Assembly: GCA_905372035.1 (NCBI GenBank)
Contig: CAJPNN010000004.1
Location: 1 to 58,332, forward strand
Direction: 5' to 3'
DNA length: 58,332 nucleotides
From: Bacillota bacterium
GTDB taxonomy: Bacteria > Bacillota > Clostridia > Peptostreptococcales > Anaerovoracaceae
In this document: piece after piece, positions 27,260-36,200 of the stretch
Layout: every line of letters starts with the position of its first letter
Position numbering within the stretch: position 1 is the stretch's first letter
The notes under the pieces: model-generated
Told to the model about the DNA's origin: nothing
Databases searched by the model: none
Seen by the model: the letters and a program-made list of their open reading frames with translations, nothing else
Position numbers and translations under genes: made by a program

Positions 27260-27727
27260 ATGTCATTGATGGAAAGATTTGCAGACCCCTCATTGATTGA
27301 TTCTCTTTCCGGAGGAGATAAGCTTGTAGGGGCTTTGATAACAACACTTATGGGCATGGGAACGACTTTTGTTATACTTGTACTTATATGGGGAATAATC
27401 GTAGTAATGTCCAAAATTCTAGGCATTGTAAGGCCGTCAAGAAATGTATCCGGGAAAAAGGTTTCTCCTGCGAATGTTGCAAATGAATTTGCGGCACCGG
27501 AGGCGGACACGGTTGCAGCCTGTGAGGTTGAAGCCGCAGGAGGCACGTCAAAAGAAAGCATAGACCTTGATTCGCAGATTGCGGCAGTTATTACGGCGGC
27601 CATTATGGCAGCCGACGGGGGGTTTAAAAACAATCTGATCGTAAGAAGGATAAACAGAACAGCAGGAACTTCTCCTGCGTGGAGAAATGCCGGTGAGGCG
27701 GACTGCATAGACAGCAGAAAAATATAG
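27260..27727 (+). CDS. OadG-like gamma/delta subunit of a Na+ decarboxylase
   Basis: A 155-residue protein with one membrane helix (about residues 24-49: ALITTLMGMGTTFVILVLIW) followed by an Ala/Glu-rich cytosolic region and a C-terminal PAWRNAGEAD segment. This matches the OadG/MmdD family, which holds the carboxyltransferase and the membrane beta subunit together. It lies between the carboxyltransferase and biotin-carrier genes with 30- and 28-base gaps. Confidence 0.88.
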   Translation: MSLMERFADPSLIDSLSGGDKLVGALITTLMGMGTTFVILVLIWGIIVVMSKILGIVRPSRNVSGKKVSPANVANEFAAPEADTVAACEVEAAGGTSKESIDLDSQIAAVITAAIMAADGGFKNNLIVRRINRTAGTSPAWRNAGEADCIDSRKI

Positions 27728-27755
27728 TATAAGTGTTTTAGGAGGATTTTAAGCT

Positions 27756-28160
27756 ATGAAAAAATATAATGTAACTGTAAACGGAACAGTATATGAAGTG
27801 GAAGTTGAAGAAGTAGGCGCGGCATCATCCGCCTCAGCGGCATCTGCTCCTACACCGGCCCCTGCTGCGGCAGCACCCGCTCCTGCAGCGCCTGCGGTTA
27901 AAAAAGAAGCGGCACCCGCCCCTGCTCCTACGGCAGTATCGGCAGGAGCGGCAACAGTCGAATGCCCTATGCCGGGGACGGTGCTTGACATTAAAGTTTC
28001 TGTAGGTGATCAGGTTCAGGCAGGGCAAGTATTGCTTATATTGGAAGCTATGAAGATGGAGAACGAGATATCCGCACCGTCAGCAGGAACAATAGACAGC
28101 ATACAGGTACAAAAGGGTGCGTCTGTAAATGCGGGAGATGTTTTGATTTCAATAAAATAA
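27756..28160 (+). CDS. biotin carboxyl carrier subunit of the decarboxylase
   Basis: A 134-residue biotinyl protein. The N-terminus (MKKYNVTVNGTVYEVEVEEV) is followed by a flexible Ala/Pro linker at about 28-65, then a biotinyl domain with the acceptor Lys in EAMKMENEI near residue 100. It carries CO2 from the carboxyltransferase to the membrane pump subunit. AGGAGG precedes the ATG. It is the last gene of the operon, and a terminator follows at 28235. Confidence 0.93.
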   Translation: MKKYNVTVNGTVYEVEVEEVGAASSASAASAPTPAPAAAAPAPAAPAVKKEAAPAPAPTAVSAGAATVECPMPGTVLDIKVSVGDQVQAGQVLLILEAMKMENEISAPSAGTIDSIQVQKGASVNAGDVLISIK

Positions 28161-28234
28161 CGGCAATATGTAAATTCGATAAAATAATTGTAATACATAA
28201 ATTGAATTACAGATGTTTGTGATTTTAAAGTGAC

Positions 28235-28266
28235 AAAAATCCTATGGTATGCACTGTAGGATTTTT
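28235..28266 (+). terminator. terminator of the decarboxylase operon
   Basis: A 10-bp stem pairs AAAAATCCTA (28235-28244) with TAGGATTTTT (28257-28266), with a T run inside and after the descending arm. It lies 75 bases past the biotin-carrier stop. Confidence 0.82.
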
Positions 28267-28287
28267 ATTGTGTGGGGAAAGAGATTT

Positions 28288-28399
28288 TATGGTATAATGA
28301 CCGCATACAATCCTTGAGTGTGCGGTCATTATACAGGATTTATATGCCGTGCGAGCATTTTGCCATGAGGCAAAATCGCACATGGCGGATTATACCATA
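28288..28399 (+). repeat. two-hairpin repeat element, copy A
   Basis: Hairpin 1 is a perfect 14-bp stem, GTATAATGACCGCA (28292-28305) with TGCGGTCATTATAC (28321-28334). Hairpin 2 pairs GCCGTGCGA...ATTTTGCC with GGCAAAAT-CGCAC-A-TGGC, with a small bulge. The element ends are an imperfect terminal inverted repeat: TATGGTATAATGACCGC at the left, GCGGATTATACCATA at the right. Copy B follows 13 bases later. Long reading frames across this DNA are by-products of the repeat and should not be joined to coaX. Confidence 0.8.
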
Positions 28400-28412
28400 T
28401 TCGCTTTGCTTC

Positions 28413-28520
28413 TATGGTATAATAGTCCGCATACAATCCTTGAGCATGCGGTCATTATACAGGATTTATATGCCGTGCGATTATTTTGCCATGGGGCAAA
28501 ATCGCACATGGCGGATTATA
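28413..28520 (+). repeat. two-hairpin repeat element, copy B
   Basis: This is nearly identical to copy A along 108 bases. It differs mainly by one inserted base in the left arm of hairpin 1 (ATAATAGTCCGC against ATAATGACCGC) and by changes in the loops. The right end is GGCGGATTATA, but the terminal repeat is then less complete (TATGGGATT). It ends 33 bases before the coaX start codon, so with copy A it forms a tandem structured leader for that gene. 28161-28553 contains no gene, only the terminator and these two copies. Confidence 0.8.
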
Positions 28521-28553
28521 TGGGATTTATATAGAAAGATGAGGGTAAAATAT

Positions 28554-29387
28554 ATGCTTTTAGCATTTGATGTCGGAAATACAAATATTGTTTTAGGGGT
28601 TTTTGAAGGGAAAAAACTTATTCAAAACTGGCGTCTCGAGACAGATATGGGCAAAAGTGCGGATGAATACGGAATGATCATAAACCAACTTTTCAGCTAT
28701 GAAGGGATAAGCTCAAAGGATGTCAGCGATGTCATAATATCGACGGTTGTTCCTTCGGTTCTGTTTACATTGCAGCATCTTTCTGTGAAATATTTCAACA
28801 GGAGAGCCATAGTTGTAGGTGCGGGGGTTAAAACGGGTTTGGTTATAAAATATGATAACCCCAAGCAGGTAGGAGCCGACAGAGTTGTAAACGCCGTGGC
28901 AGCCCTGGAAAAGTACGGCGGTCCTCTGATTTTAGTAGATTTCGGTACAGCTACGACCTTTTGCGCAATATCAGACAAATCGGAGTATTTGGGAGGTACG
29001 ATCGCTCCGGGGGTAAAGATATCGTCAGATGCACTTTTTGAGAAAACTTCAAAACTTCCTAAGGTCGAACTTTATGAACCCGGACATGTAATATGCAAGA
29101 ATACGATAGAAAGCATGCAATCGGGCCTTGTTTACGGACATATGGGTGTTTGCGATTACATAATAAATAAAATGAAAAAGGAACTTATGGAATATTGTGA
29201 TACGGATAAAGAGCCCAAGGTCGTGGCTACGGGCGGACTTGCAACCATGATGGACAGCGGAGTTGACTGTATAGATTATGTAGATAAGATGCTTACACTT
29301 GAGGGGCTTCAGATAATTTATGAAAAAAACAGAAGCAAAGCTAAAGCTGCAGATTGTATGACATTCAGAGAGGTAGAAAGAAGATGA
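28554..29387 (+). CDS. coaX: type III pantothenate kinase
   Basis: CoaX phosphorylates pantothenate, the first step of coenzyme A synthesis. The ASKHA-fold signatures are the N-terminal DVGNTNIVLGVFEGKKL, PKQVGADRVVNAVAAL, VDFGTATTFCAIS and GGTIAPGVKIS. I choose ATG 28554 because GAGGG lies eight bases upstream and the family begins just before the DVGNTN motif. The result is 277 residues, slightly longer than usual. The stop overlaps the dusB start by four bases (ATGA), so the two genes are coupled. Confidence 0.94.
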   Translation: MLLAFDVGNTNIVLGVFEGKKLIQNWRLETDMGKSADEYGMIINQLFSYEGISSKDVSDVIISTVVPSVLFTLQHLSVKYFNRRAIVVGAGVKTGLVIKYDNPKQVGADRVVNAVAALEKYGGPLILVDFGTATTFCAISDKSEYLGGTIAPGVKISSDALFEKTSKLPKVELYEPGHVICKNTIESMQSGLVYGHMGVCDYIINKMKKELMEYCDTDKEPKVVATGGLATMMDSGVDCIDYVDKMLTLEGLQIIYEKNRSKAKAADCMTFREVERR

Positions 29388-30340
29388 TAAAACCCATAAA
29401 GGGAATAGAAATATCGGAACCTTTTTTTATGGCGCCGCTTGCAGGAATAACGGACAGATCATTCAGGACTCTTTGTGCGGAGCAGGGAGCATCAATGCTG
29501 TATTCCGAAATGATAAGTGCAAAGGGGCTTGTATATGGAGACAGGGGAACCGAGAGGCTTCTCAAAATCGGAGAAAATGAAACAACTGTAGGATTTCAGA
29601 TTTTCGGTTCGGATCCTGAAATAATGGCTCGGGCTGTCATAATGTTGGAAGATAGAAAGAACCTCCTTATTGATGTGAACATGGGATGTCCGGTGCCTAA
29701 AGTTGTAAAGAACGGAGAGGGCGTCGCACTGATGAAGGACCCGGAACTGATTTATAAGATAATAAAGGGAATGGTTGAGGTTACACGAAAGCCTGTCACG
29801 GCAAAGATAAGAACGGGTTGGGACATGGATTCGGTAAATTGTGTGGAAGTCGCTAAAGCTTTGCAGGAAGCGGGAGCATCTGCGGTTACCGTTCACGGAA
29901 GAACCGGAAAACAGATGTATTCGGGAAATGCGGATCGCAATATTATAAAGACTGTAAAGGAAGCGGTGGAAATTCCCGTAATTGCAAACGGTGATATTTT
30001 TAGCGGAGAAGAGGCCATGCATGTACTTAGAGATACGGGATGTGACTATGTTATGATAGCGAGAGGAGCATTGGGCAACCCTTGGATTTTTAAAGAAAGC
30101 ATAAGCCTGCGAAAGGGTTTGAAATATGATCCGCCCGCATTGAGAAAGAAAGTTGACACAATGAAAAGACATTTGAATATGTTATGTGAGGACAAAGGAG
30201 AGCGTGTGGCTGTTTGTGAGATGAGAAAGCATACGGGCTGGTATTTGAAAGGTGTCAGGGGAGCATCATGTATAAGGAGAAAGATAAACAGTGTACATAC
30301 GGTTAAAGATTATCTTACGGTGCTTGATACGGTTTTGTAA
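29384..30340 (+). CDS. dusB: tRNA-dihydrouridine synthase
   Basis: A 318-residue FMN TIM-barrel enzyme that reduces uridines in tRNA D loops. It has FMAPLAGITDRSFR, the active-site Cys in NMGCPVPKVVKNGEGVALMK, KIRTGWD, VHGRTGKQMYSGNAD and NGDIFSGEEA. ATG 29384 overlaps the coaX stop codon. An in-frame start ten codons earlier lies inside coaX and adds nothing conserved. The coaX-dusB-greA-lysS order is familiar in Clostridia. Confidence 0.93.
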   Translation: MIKPIKGIEISEPFFMAPLAGITDRSFRTLCAEQGASMLYSEMISAKGLVYGDRGTERLLKIGENETTVGFQIFGSDPEIMARAVIMLEDRKNLLIDVNMGCPVPKVVKNGEGVALMKDPELIYKIIKGMVEVTRKPVTAKIRTGWDMDSVNCVEVAKALQEAGASAVTVHGRTGKQMYSGNADRNIIKTVKEAVEIPVIANGDIFSGEEAMHVLRDTGCDYVMIARGALGNPWIFKESISLRKGLKYDPPALRKKVDTMKRHLNMLCEDKGERVAVCEMRKHTGWYLKGVRGASCIRRKINSVHTVKDYLTVLDTVL

Positions 30341-30385
30341 AAATGAACTCGGACGAAATTATTGCTTTCTGAGATCCTTGAGAAT

Positions 30386-30414
30386 TTGACATTACAGGCT
30401 TAATAATTTATAAT
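30386..30414 (+). promoter_or_regulatory. consensus sigma-A promoter of greA-lysS
   Basis: TTGACA at 30386-30391, a 17-bp spacer and TATAAT at 30409-30414: a perfect housekeeping consensus, and the strongest promoter in the window. The 80-base leader carries three copies of a KTTCGRG-like motif (30416, 30436, 30456) at an exact 20-base period. Confidence 0.9.
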
Positions 30415-30497
30415 GTTTCGAGTATATTTATGACGGTTCGAGCATGTTTTAAGTGTTTCGGATATTTATAGGAGCATTAAAAAAGGAGAAATTTATA

Positions 30498-30974
30498 ATG
30501 ACAGATGAAAAGATATTGCTTACCCGTGAGGGTCTGGATAAAATAAAGTTGGAATATGATGAGCTTGTCAGTATAAGAAGAGCGGAAGTTGCCGACAAGA
30601 TAAGAGAAGCGAGATCATACGGGGATTTATCCGAGAATGCGGAATATGATGCTGCGAAGGAAGAACAGGCGGAGCTTGAAGAGAGAATACATAAATTAGA
30701 AACAACTATAAGGAATGCGGTCATAGTCAGTGAAGAAGAAATGAGCAAAGGAACGGTCAATATAGGGTTGAGCGTGAAGGTGAAAGATCTTGACAGCGGA
30801 GATGAAGAGATTTTCACATTGGTAGGTTCGACCGAGGCGGATCCTTTTGAGGGTAAAATTTCGAACATGTCTGCGGTAGGAAGCGCTTTGATGGGAAAAG
30901 CCGTAGGGGATGAAGCGGAAGTGCAGATTCCGGACGGAGTGATAAGATATAAAGTTTTGGAAGTAAGTAAGTAG
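30498..30974 (+). CDS. greA: transcription elongation factor GreA
   Basis: GreA rescues backtracked RNA polymerase by stimulating transcript cleavage. The N-terminal coiled coil carries the acidic tip (SYGDLSENAEYDAAKEEQ), and the C-terminal FKBP-like domain contains SPEGKISN-type sequence (DPFEGKISNMSAVGSALMGK). ATG 30498 follows AAAAGGAGAA, giving 158 residues, the usual length. An earlier in-frame start (30453) lies in the leader. lysS starts 27 bases downstream. Confidence 0.96.
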   Translation: MTDEKILLTREGLDKIKLEYDELVSIRRAEVADKIREARSYGDLSENAEYDAAKEEQAELEERIHKLETTIRNAVIVSEEEMSKGTVNIGLSVKVKDLDSGDEEIFTLVGSTEADPFEGKISNMSAVGSALMGKAVGDEAEVQIPDGVIRYKVLEVSK

Positions 30975-31001
30975 TTCAGTTGAAAGGGGATAATAATCGT
31001 A

Positions 31002-32537
31002 ATGGTAGATGAAAAAAATCCGGAGATCGTTTCGGAAGCCGAAGAAGCGGTAAATTTAAGTGAAGTGTTAAAGATAAGAAGAGAAAAGCTTGCAAAACTT
31101 ATAGAAGACGGTCGTGATCCTTTTGTTAAGGAAACTTGGGATGTTAATGCATACAGCGGAGATATTAAACAAGATTTTGAGAAATTCGAGGGAAAGAAAG
31201 TGTCCGTTGCAGGAAGAATAATGGCAAAGAGAGGAATGGGCAAGGCCTCATTTTTTGATTTACAGGACAGGCAGGGCAGGATACAGGGATACACGAAAAA
31301 AGATATAATCGGAGAAGAAGAGTATGCATATTTTTTGACTTATGATGTGGGTGACATCGTTGGAATTCACGGTGAAGTTTTCAAGACAAGACACGGTGAA
31401 ATAAGTATAAAGGTTGAAGAGATTGTATTGTTGTCGAAGTCGCTTCAGGTGCTCCCTGAAAAATTTCACGGGCTTAAGGATACGGATATGAGATACCGTC
31501 AGAGGTATGTTGACCTGATAATGAATGAAGATGTCAGGAATAAGTTTATGCTGAGAACAAAGATGCTCAGAGAAGTAAGAAATTATCTTGACAGCAGAGG
31601 TTATATGGAAGTTGAAACGCCTATACTTACTACAATAGCGGGAGGTGCGAATGCCAGACCTTTTGAAACGCACCACAATACCCTGGATCTGGATATGAAA
31701 CTCAGAATATCGAATGAGTTGTTTTTAAAGAGATGTATTGTAGGCGGTCTTGACAGAGTTTATGAGATGGGGAAAATGTTCAGAAATGAAGGTATGGACA
31801 CCAGGCACAATCCTGAATTTACCAATATAGAACTTTACGAGGCTTTTGCCGACAGCGATAAAATGATGGAAATCACGGAGCAGATGATCTCACAGATGGC
31901 ACAAAATTCTTTAGGAACTATGATCATTGAATATCAGGGTAAAAAATTTGACCTGACACCGCCTTGGAACAGAATGACAATGGAAGAAGCGGTTCTGAAA
32001 TGGGCGGGAGAAGATTTTTCAAAGGTGGAAACCGATGAGGAAGCGCAGGTTATAGCTAAAAAACATCAGCTTGATGACTGGCAGACTCTTACCCGGGGCA
32101 AGGTTATTGCGGAACTGTTTGAAGAGTTCTGTGAGGATCATCTTGAGGGGCCTATTTTCATAACAGGGCATCCTGTAGATATTTCACCTTTGGCAAAGAG
32201 AGATTCGAGTGATCCGAGAATTACAAGAAGATTTGAAGCGTATATAAATTGTTGGGAGGTTGCAAACGGATTTTCCGAGCTTAATGATCCTATAGATCAG
32301 CTTGCCAGATTTACCGCACAGCAGAAAGCTTTGGAATCGGGAGATGAAGAAGCACATCCTATGGATTTGGATTATGTTAACGCTCTTGAAGTGGGGTTAC
32401 CGCCTACAGGAGGACTCGGCATAGGAATCGACAGAACCATAATGCTGCTTACGGATTCCTCGACAATAAGGGATGTTGTGCTGTTCCCGACAATGAAGCC
32501 GATAGGCAAAAAAGATGAGGGAAATCAAGGTTTGTAG
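31002..32537 (+). CDS. lysS: lysyl-tRNA synthetase (class II)
   Basis: LysS charges tRNA-Lys. The 511-residue product has the N-terminal OB fold (KKVSVAGRIMAKRGMGKASFFDLQD) and the three class II motifs: YMEVETPILTTIAGGANARP, FRNEGMDTRHNPEFTNIE and GLPPTGGLGIGIDR. No T-box leader is seen; it appears to be transcribed from the strong greA promoter. The next terminator is at 32706. Confidence 0.97.
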   Translation: MVDEKNPEIVSEAEEAVNLSEVLKIRREKLAKLIEDGRDPFVKETWDVNAYSGDIKQDFEKFEGKKVSVAGRIMAKRGMGKASFFDLQDRQGRIQGYTKKDIIGEEEYAYFLTYDVGDIVGIHGEVFKTRHGEISIKVEEIVLLSKSLQVLPEKFHGLKDTDMRYRQRYVDLIMNEDVRNKFMLRTKMLREVRNYLDSRGYMEVETPILTTIAGGANARPFETHHNTLDLDMKLRISNELFLKRCIVGGLDRVYEMGKMFRNEGMDTRHNPEFTNIELYEAFADSDKMMEITEQMISQMAQNSLGTMIIEYQGKKFDLTPPWNRMTMEEAVLKWAGEDFSKVETDEEAQVIAKKHQLDDWQTLTRGKVIAELFEEFCEDHLEGPIFITGHPVDISPLAKRDSSDPRITRRFEAYINCWEVANGFSELNDPIDQLARFTAQQKALESGDEEAHPMDLDYVNALEVGLPPTGGLGIGIDRTIMLLTDSSTIRDVVLFPTMKPIGKKDEGNQGL

Positions 32538-32705
32538 GATTTCGTAAATCAAAAAGACAACATTTTGACACGAATAATACTTAATGCTACGGAGTAATGA
32601 GTTGTTTGTCTAAATGAACCACTTGAATTTTCGTTATTGTAGTTCTTTATAAAAGAAGTGCTGACGTCAAATAAAAGCGAATTCATGGTCGAAAAAAGTA
32701 ATGTT

Positions 32706-32737
32706 AAAGCGGTATGAATTCATTCATACCGCTTTTT
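32706..32737 (+). terminator. terminator downstream of lysS
   Basis: A perfect 14-bp stem pairs AAAGCGGTATGAAT (32706-32719) with ATTCATACCGCTTT (32722-32735) and continues into T residues. It lies about 170 bases past the lysS stop. Confidence 0.85.
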
Positions 32738-32771
32738 CAAAAAAATGATTTTTCGCTTCTATGTCAAATTT

Positions 32772-32990
32772 TGGGGTAGTGTCGCAAATATGATAAAAAT
32801 GTAGAATCACCGGAGTAAAATTCGGTGATTTTCATTTATTGTTAAAATACATTTAGTAACCCTGCCATTTTAGCAATTCTATTTAGTGGCAAATAATAAC
32901 AGAATTGTTTTGCACATTCACATCCCAATCGATTTGTCAAGTACGAATTCTGATGTTTATTTTGACATTTTCTGTAGTGTTCAAAAGAAA
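32772..32990 (-). pseudogene. probable insertion-sequence remnant (end of a transposase gene plus terminus)
   Basis: On the minus strand a frame is open from about 32990 to a TAA at 32853-32851. Its end reads FCYYLPLNRIAKMAGLLNVF. This is followed by a short stem (AATCACCG/CGGTGATT, 32805-32830) and a CGACACTACCCC end near 32773-32784. A gene end, then a small hairpin, then a terminus-like GGGGTAGTGTCG is how many IS elements finish. The upstream frame is closed by a stop and there is no start, so any transposase is decayed. The family could not be identified without a search. Confidence 0.4.
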
Positions 32991-33063
32991 AAATGTTTTA
33001 TAAAATATGCGTAGGCAATTGTATTATTGTCTTAAAAAATACTCACAGGGGGGGGTAAAAAAT

Positions 33064-33129
33064 ATGGGAACAGAAAAGACAAGTCCTGTAATGGAACTAT
33101 GCAAATACTGTCAGAGGCAAAGAGAATGA
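33064..33129 (+). CDS. possible 21-residue Cys-containing peptide
   Basis: The short frame starts with ATG 33064 and encodes MGTEKTSPVMELCKYCQRQR followed by E and a stop. The G8 run at 33048-33055 could act as a ribosome binding site eight bases upstream. The peptide has a CxxC pair. There is no recognised family and chance cannot be excluded. It lies in the likely leader of the surface-protein gene. Confidence 0.2.
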   Translation: MGTEKTSPVMELCKYCQRQRE

Positions 33130-33292
33130 TGTTTTGTTAATATAAAAATTACCAAAATAGACATAAAGAATGAAAGTGATATAAAAAAGGATATGAACAA
33201 AAAATAAAGAGAGAGATGTGATTATTTACGGTAATTGAAAGTAGTGAAATGATTTTTTATAGTTAATTTAAAAAGAGGAGGTATATTAAAAA

Positions 33293-36200
33293 ATGAAAAG
33301 TAAAAATAATCGACTGATTTCATTTATTTTGGCTTTAGTTATGATTGTCAGCTATCTTCCTTTGCACGGCATTGAAGCAAAGGCCGATTCGGTACAAAAA
33401 TCTTCGGGCGGCACTGACGTGCTCGATGCTTTGGGTATAAATTCTAATGAGGCACCGAAAGGTTATGACCCTAACAGTGTAGATAATCCTTACGGCAGAA
33501 ATACAATAGAGATAACGCCCGTAAAGGAATTATATGCTGTGGGAGTTCAGCCTTTGAAACTGTATGATGAAGAATTGGATGCAACCATAAAAACAGGTGA
33601 ATATGATCAAAGTCAGACCGGGCAGACTAAACAGAGCAAAGCTAAGGACATAAGCGGTGTTAAGTTGGAATACAATTTATATGGTCATAATAAATGGAAG
33701 AAAGCCAATACCGCTGAAATAATGAAAGACGGTGACAATAATGCAATTATAAATAATGGAAATACAAAAATTAACGGGGAATACACCGTAATAAATAAGG
33801 GCGATCATAAAGAAGGAGAGAAGTATAATACGGAAGGCTATTTGTCGTCTGTGAGAGATATGAGCACAACATTTAAAGAATCAGGCAATTCCTTTAATTT
33901 CGCCATGTCGTCGGTGGCAGCCGGAAATTTTGACGGAAATAAGAAAAGCCTGCAAGCTCAGACGGCGACGGTTTATGCCGGAGGTTATAACAGTAAGGGA
34001 GGAGTATATCTTCGTTTCGGAAACACGGAGGGTGATCCGGGAAAAGGTCAAATAGAACTGCTTTCAAACAAGAAAGAAATAGGGAATCCGAATCTGAAGT
34101 CTGTAGGAGAAAGTGCCAATGCATCAGGGTTGGTAGAAAACTTTTCGGAAAATCCTTATCAGTTAAAAAATTATCTTCAAGTCGCTACAGGTGACTGGAA
34201 CGGAGACGGAACAGACGAGGTGGCGGTGTATGTGCCGGAACTCGGAAATTCTCGAATAGTTGTCTATTCACTTCAGATTACGAGCAGTGATGATCCTAAA
34301 GAAGCATATAAAGATGCATCCAAGTGGAAGGTTGCATGGACTTATCCCTTAAATGAGGGAGATGTTGTATCGAACATGGTATCCCTTGTAAGCGGTGATG
34401 TTGATGAGGACGGTATAGATGATCTTGCGTGTACTTGGGGATATTATTACGGACCTGAACAAAATAAAGGATCAAGAGCCGTTGTAATGTTTGGAGGCAA
34501 AGGCTCTGAAATACTTAAACGTTCACAGGAATTTCCGTTAAATTACGGAACAAGCAATATAGTTAGAGCGTCTTTTGTTTTTGGAGATTTAGCCGGCAAC
34601 AAGAAGGAATCTTTAATCCTTTGCGGGCAGTCGGATGCCGATCTCAAGGCGGGTAATACATATTCCCGCTATGTTGCGATGTACAACTGGGACGGCAAAC
34701 AATTTAAATCTTCCGTTAACCGGAACTTCAATTTATTCGAGAAAAAAGACAATAAAGCTGTATGGGCTGCGATGGATGATAAGCATAGAAAGGGCGATGC
34801 GCAAAGCAAATTTTACTCATTGCCTCTTTGTGTAGCAAATACTGCTATTATAAAGCGCGGTATATCGGAAAAAAGCCGCGGAGACCTTTTGTATTTTGAC
34901 AGCTTGGTTGTTTCATACGGAAAAAAGGGATTAAATCTTGACGAAGCTTGGGATGCAAGCGGAGTAATGACAGATTCCCCAAATACCGAATATGTGGAAT
35001 ACGATGCGGCCGGGGGAGATTTGGTCGGAAAGACCGGCGCATCTTCAGTGATGACACTGTCACAAACGTTGTCTAAATATGATGAGGCGGGAGTTTCATA
35101 TAACGAGGTGGGCAAACACGAAGAACCCGTATATGAAAAGGAAAGTTATTATAAAAACTGGATACATAAACTTTTTAAACATAAGTCATACAGGTGGGTT
35201 TTTAAGGGTACGAAAACTGTTGAAGATCCGAAAAAAATTGATGTAAAATATAACAAGCTTAAGCCGGCTGTCACCAAAATGGTTGTGGTAGATAGAACCG
35301 GAAAGGGCGATAACGGAGGTTACTACGTAAACAGCAAACAAGTAAACAGCTCATATGCCATTTGTCTTGCAAACACGGATAATGATTCGAGCTATATGAA
35401 CTATAAAGGAAACCACTACTTTACATATACAGACCCTAAGATTCTGGCAGTATTGGCATCCCCGCCATATTTCAAAGATCTTTTAAACAGAGATGATCTT
35501 TCGGGAAACTATGCGGAATCTACAACAAGTTATTCGAGTACTAAAGGGCATGGAAGCGGTTCGTCAAAATCTGCGACTCTAACAGTCGGAGCATATGTGT
35601 CGTTTGCACAGGAAGTTTCGATTTTCGGTATTAAGATAGGCCAGGTGGAAGCGGAAGCAACGTTTACAAAAGGCTTTACATGGGAAACTGAAAATACCTC
35701 AACTATCGAGCAGACTATTTCGTACAATGCAAGTGCCGGTGAAGATAAAGTGGCATTCTATTCAATACCTATGGAAATATATGAGTATACATCATATATA
35801 CCTGACGGTAAAGGCGGATATGAGGAAGTTTTGACGACAGTAAACAAGCCTCACGAGGCTTGTGTAAAACTGCTGGGGTTAGATGAGTATGAGAATATAG
35901 CGAAAGATTACAGTGTTCTTCCAAAGGTTTCCAACAGCGTTTTAAAGCATGAAATAGGAGATCCTTCGACATATCCTAAAGATCCTGACAGCTATGGGAG
36001 TAAACTTGTAGCGAAATATGAAGGCACGCCTTCTTCAGTAGGATATACCTCGAAAGCAGGTGGAGACAGTATAAGTCAGGAAATTACAATGACTAAAGAG
36101 AAAAGGAATTCTTTTGTAGACACGACAGCTGTTGAAGCAAAAGCGGGAGCAGGAGCAGGAGGTGTCACTGTCGGTGTTGTTGCGGGTTTTGAAGGCGGAG

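Larger units (their letters stand above)
32538..33292. other. long intergenic region with a terminator, an IS-like remnant and the surface-gene leader
   Basis: This 755-base stretch has no intact gene of normal size. It holds the lysS terminator (32706-32735), an IS-like remnant (about 32772-32990), a G8 run at 33048-33055 and a 21-codon reading frame at 33064-33129. A TTGACA at 32962-32967 has no good -10 at 17 bp. The ribosome binding site GAGGAGG (33275-33281) of the surface-protein gene ends the region. Confidence 0.7.

Noticed and set aside
28272..28553. A 94-codon N-terminal extension of coaX through the repeat region
   Set aside because: The extension encodes two copies of the repeat element (YNDRIQSLS-like twice), does not match the pantothenate kinase family, and a proper ribosome binding site precedes ATG 28554.
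30449..31294. A 281-codon minus-strand frame opposite greA and lysS
   Set aside because: Its low-complexity Ser/Phe/Leu composition is typical of the antisense of A+G-rich genes, it has no ribosome binding site, and it lies wholly opposite conserved genes.
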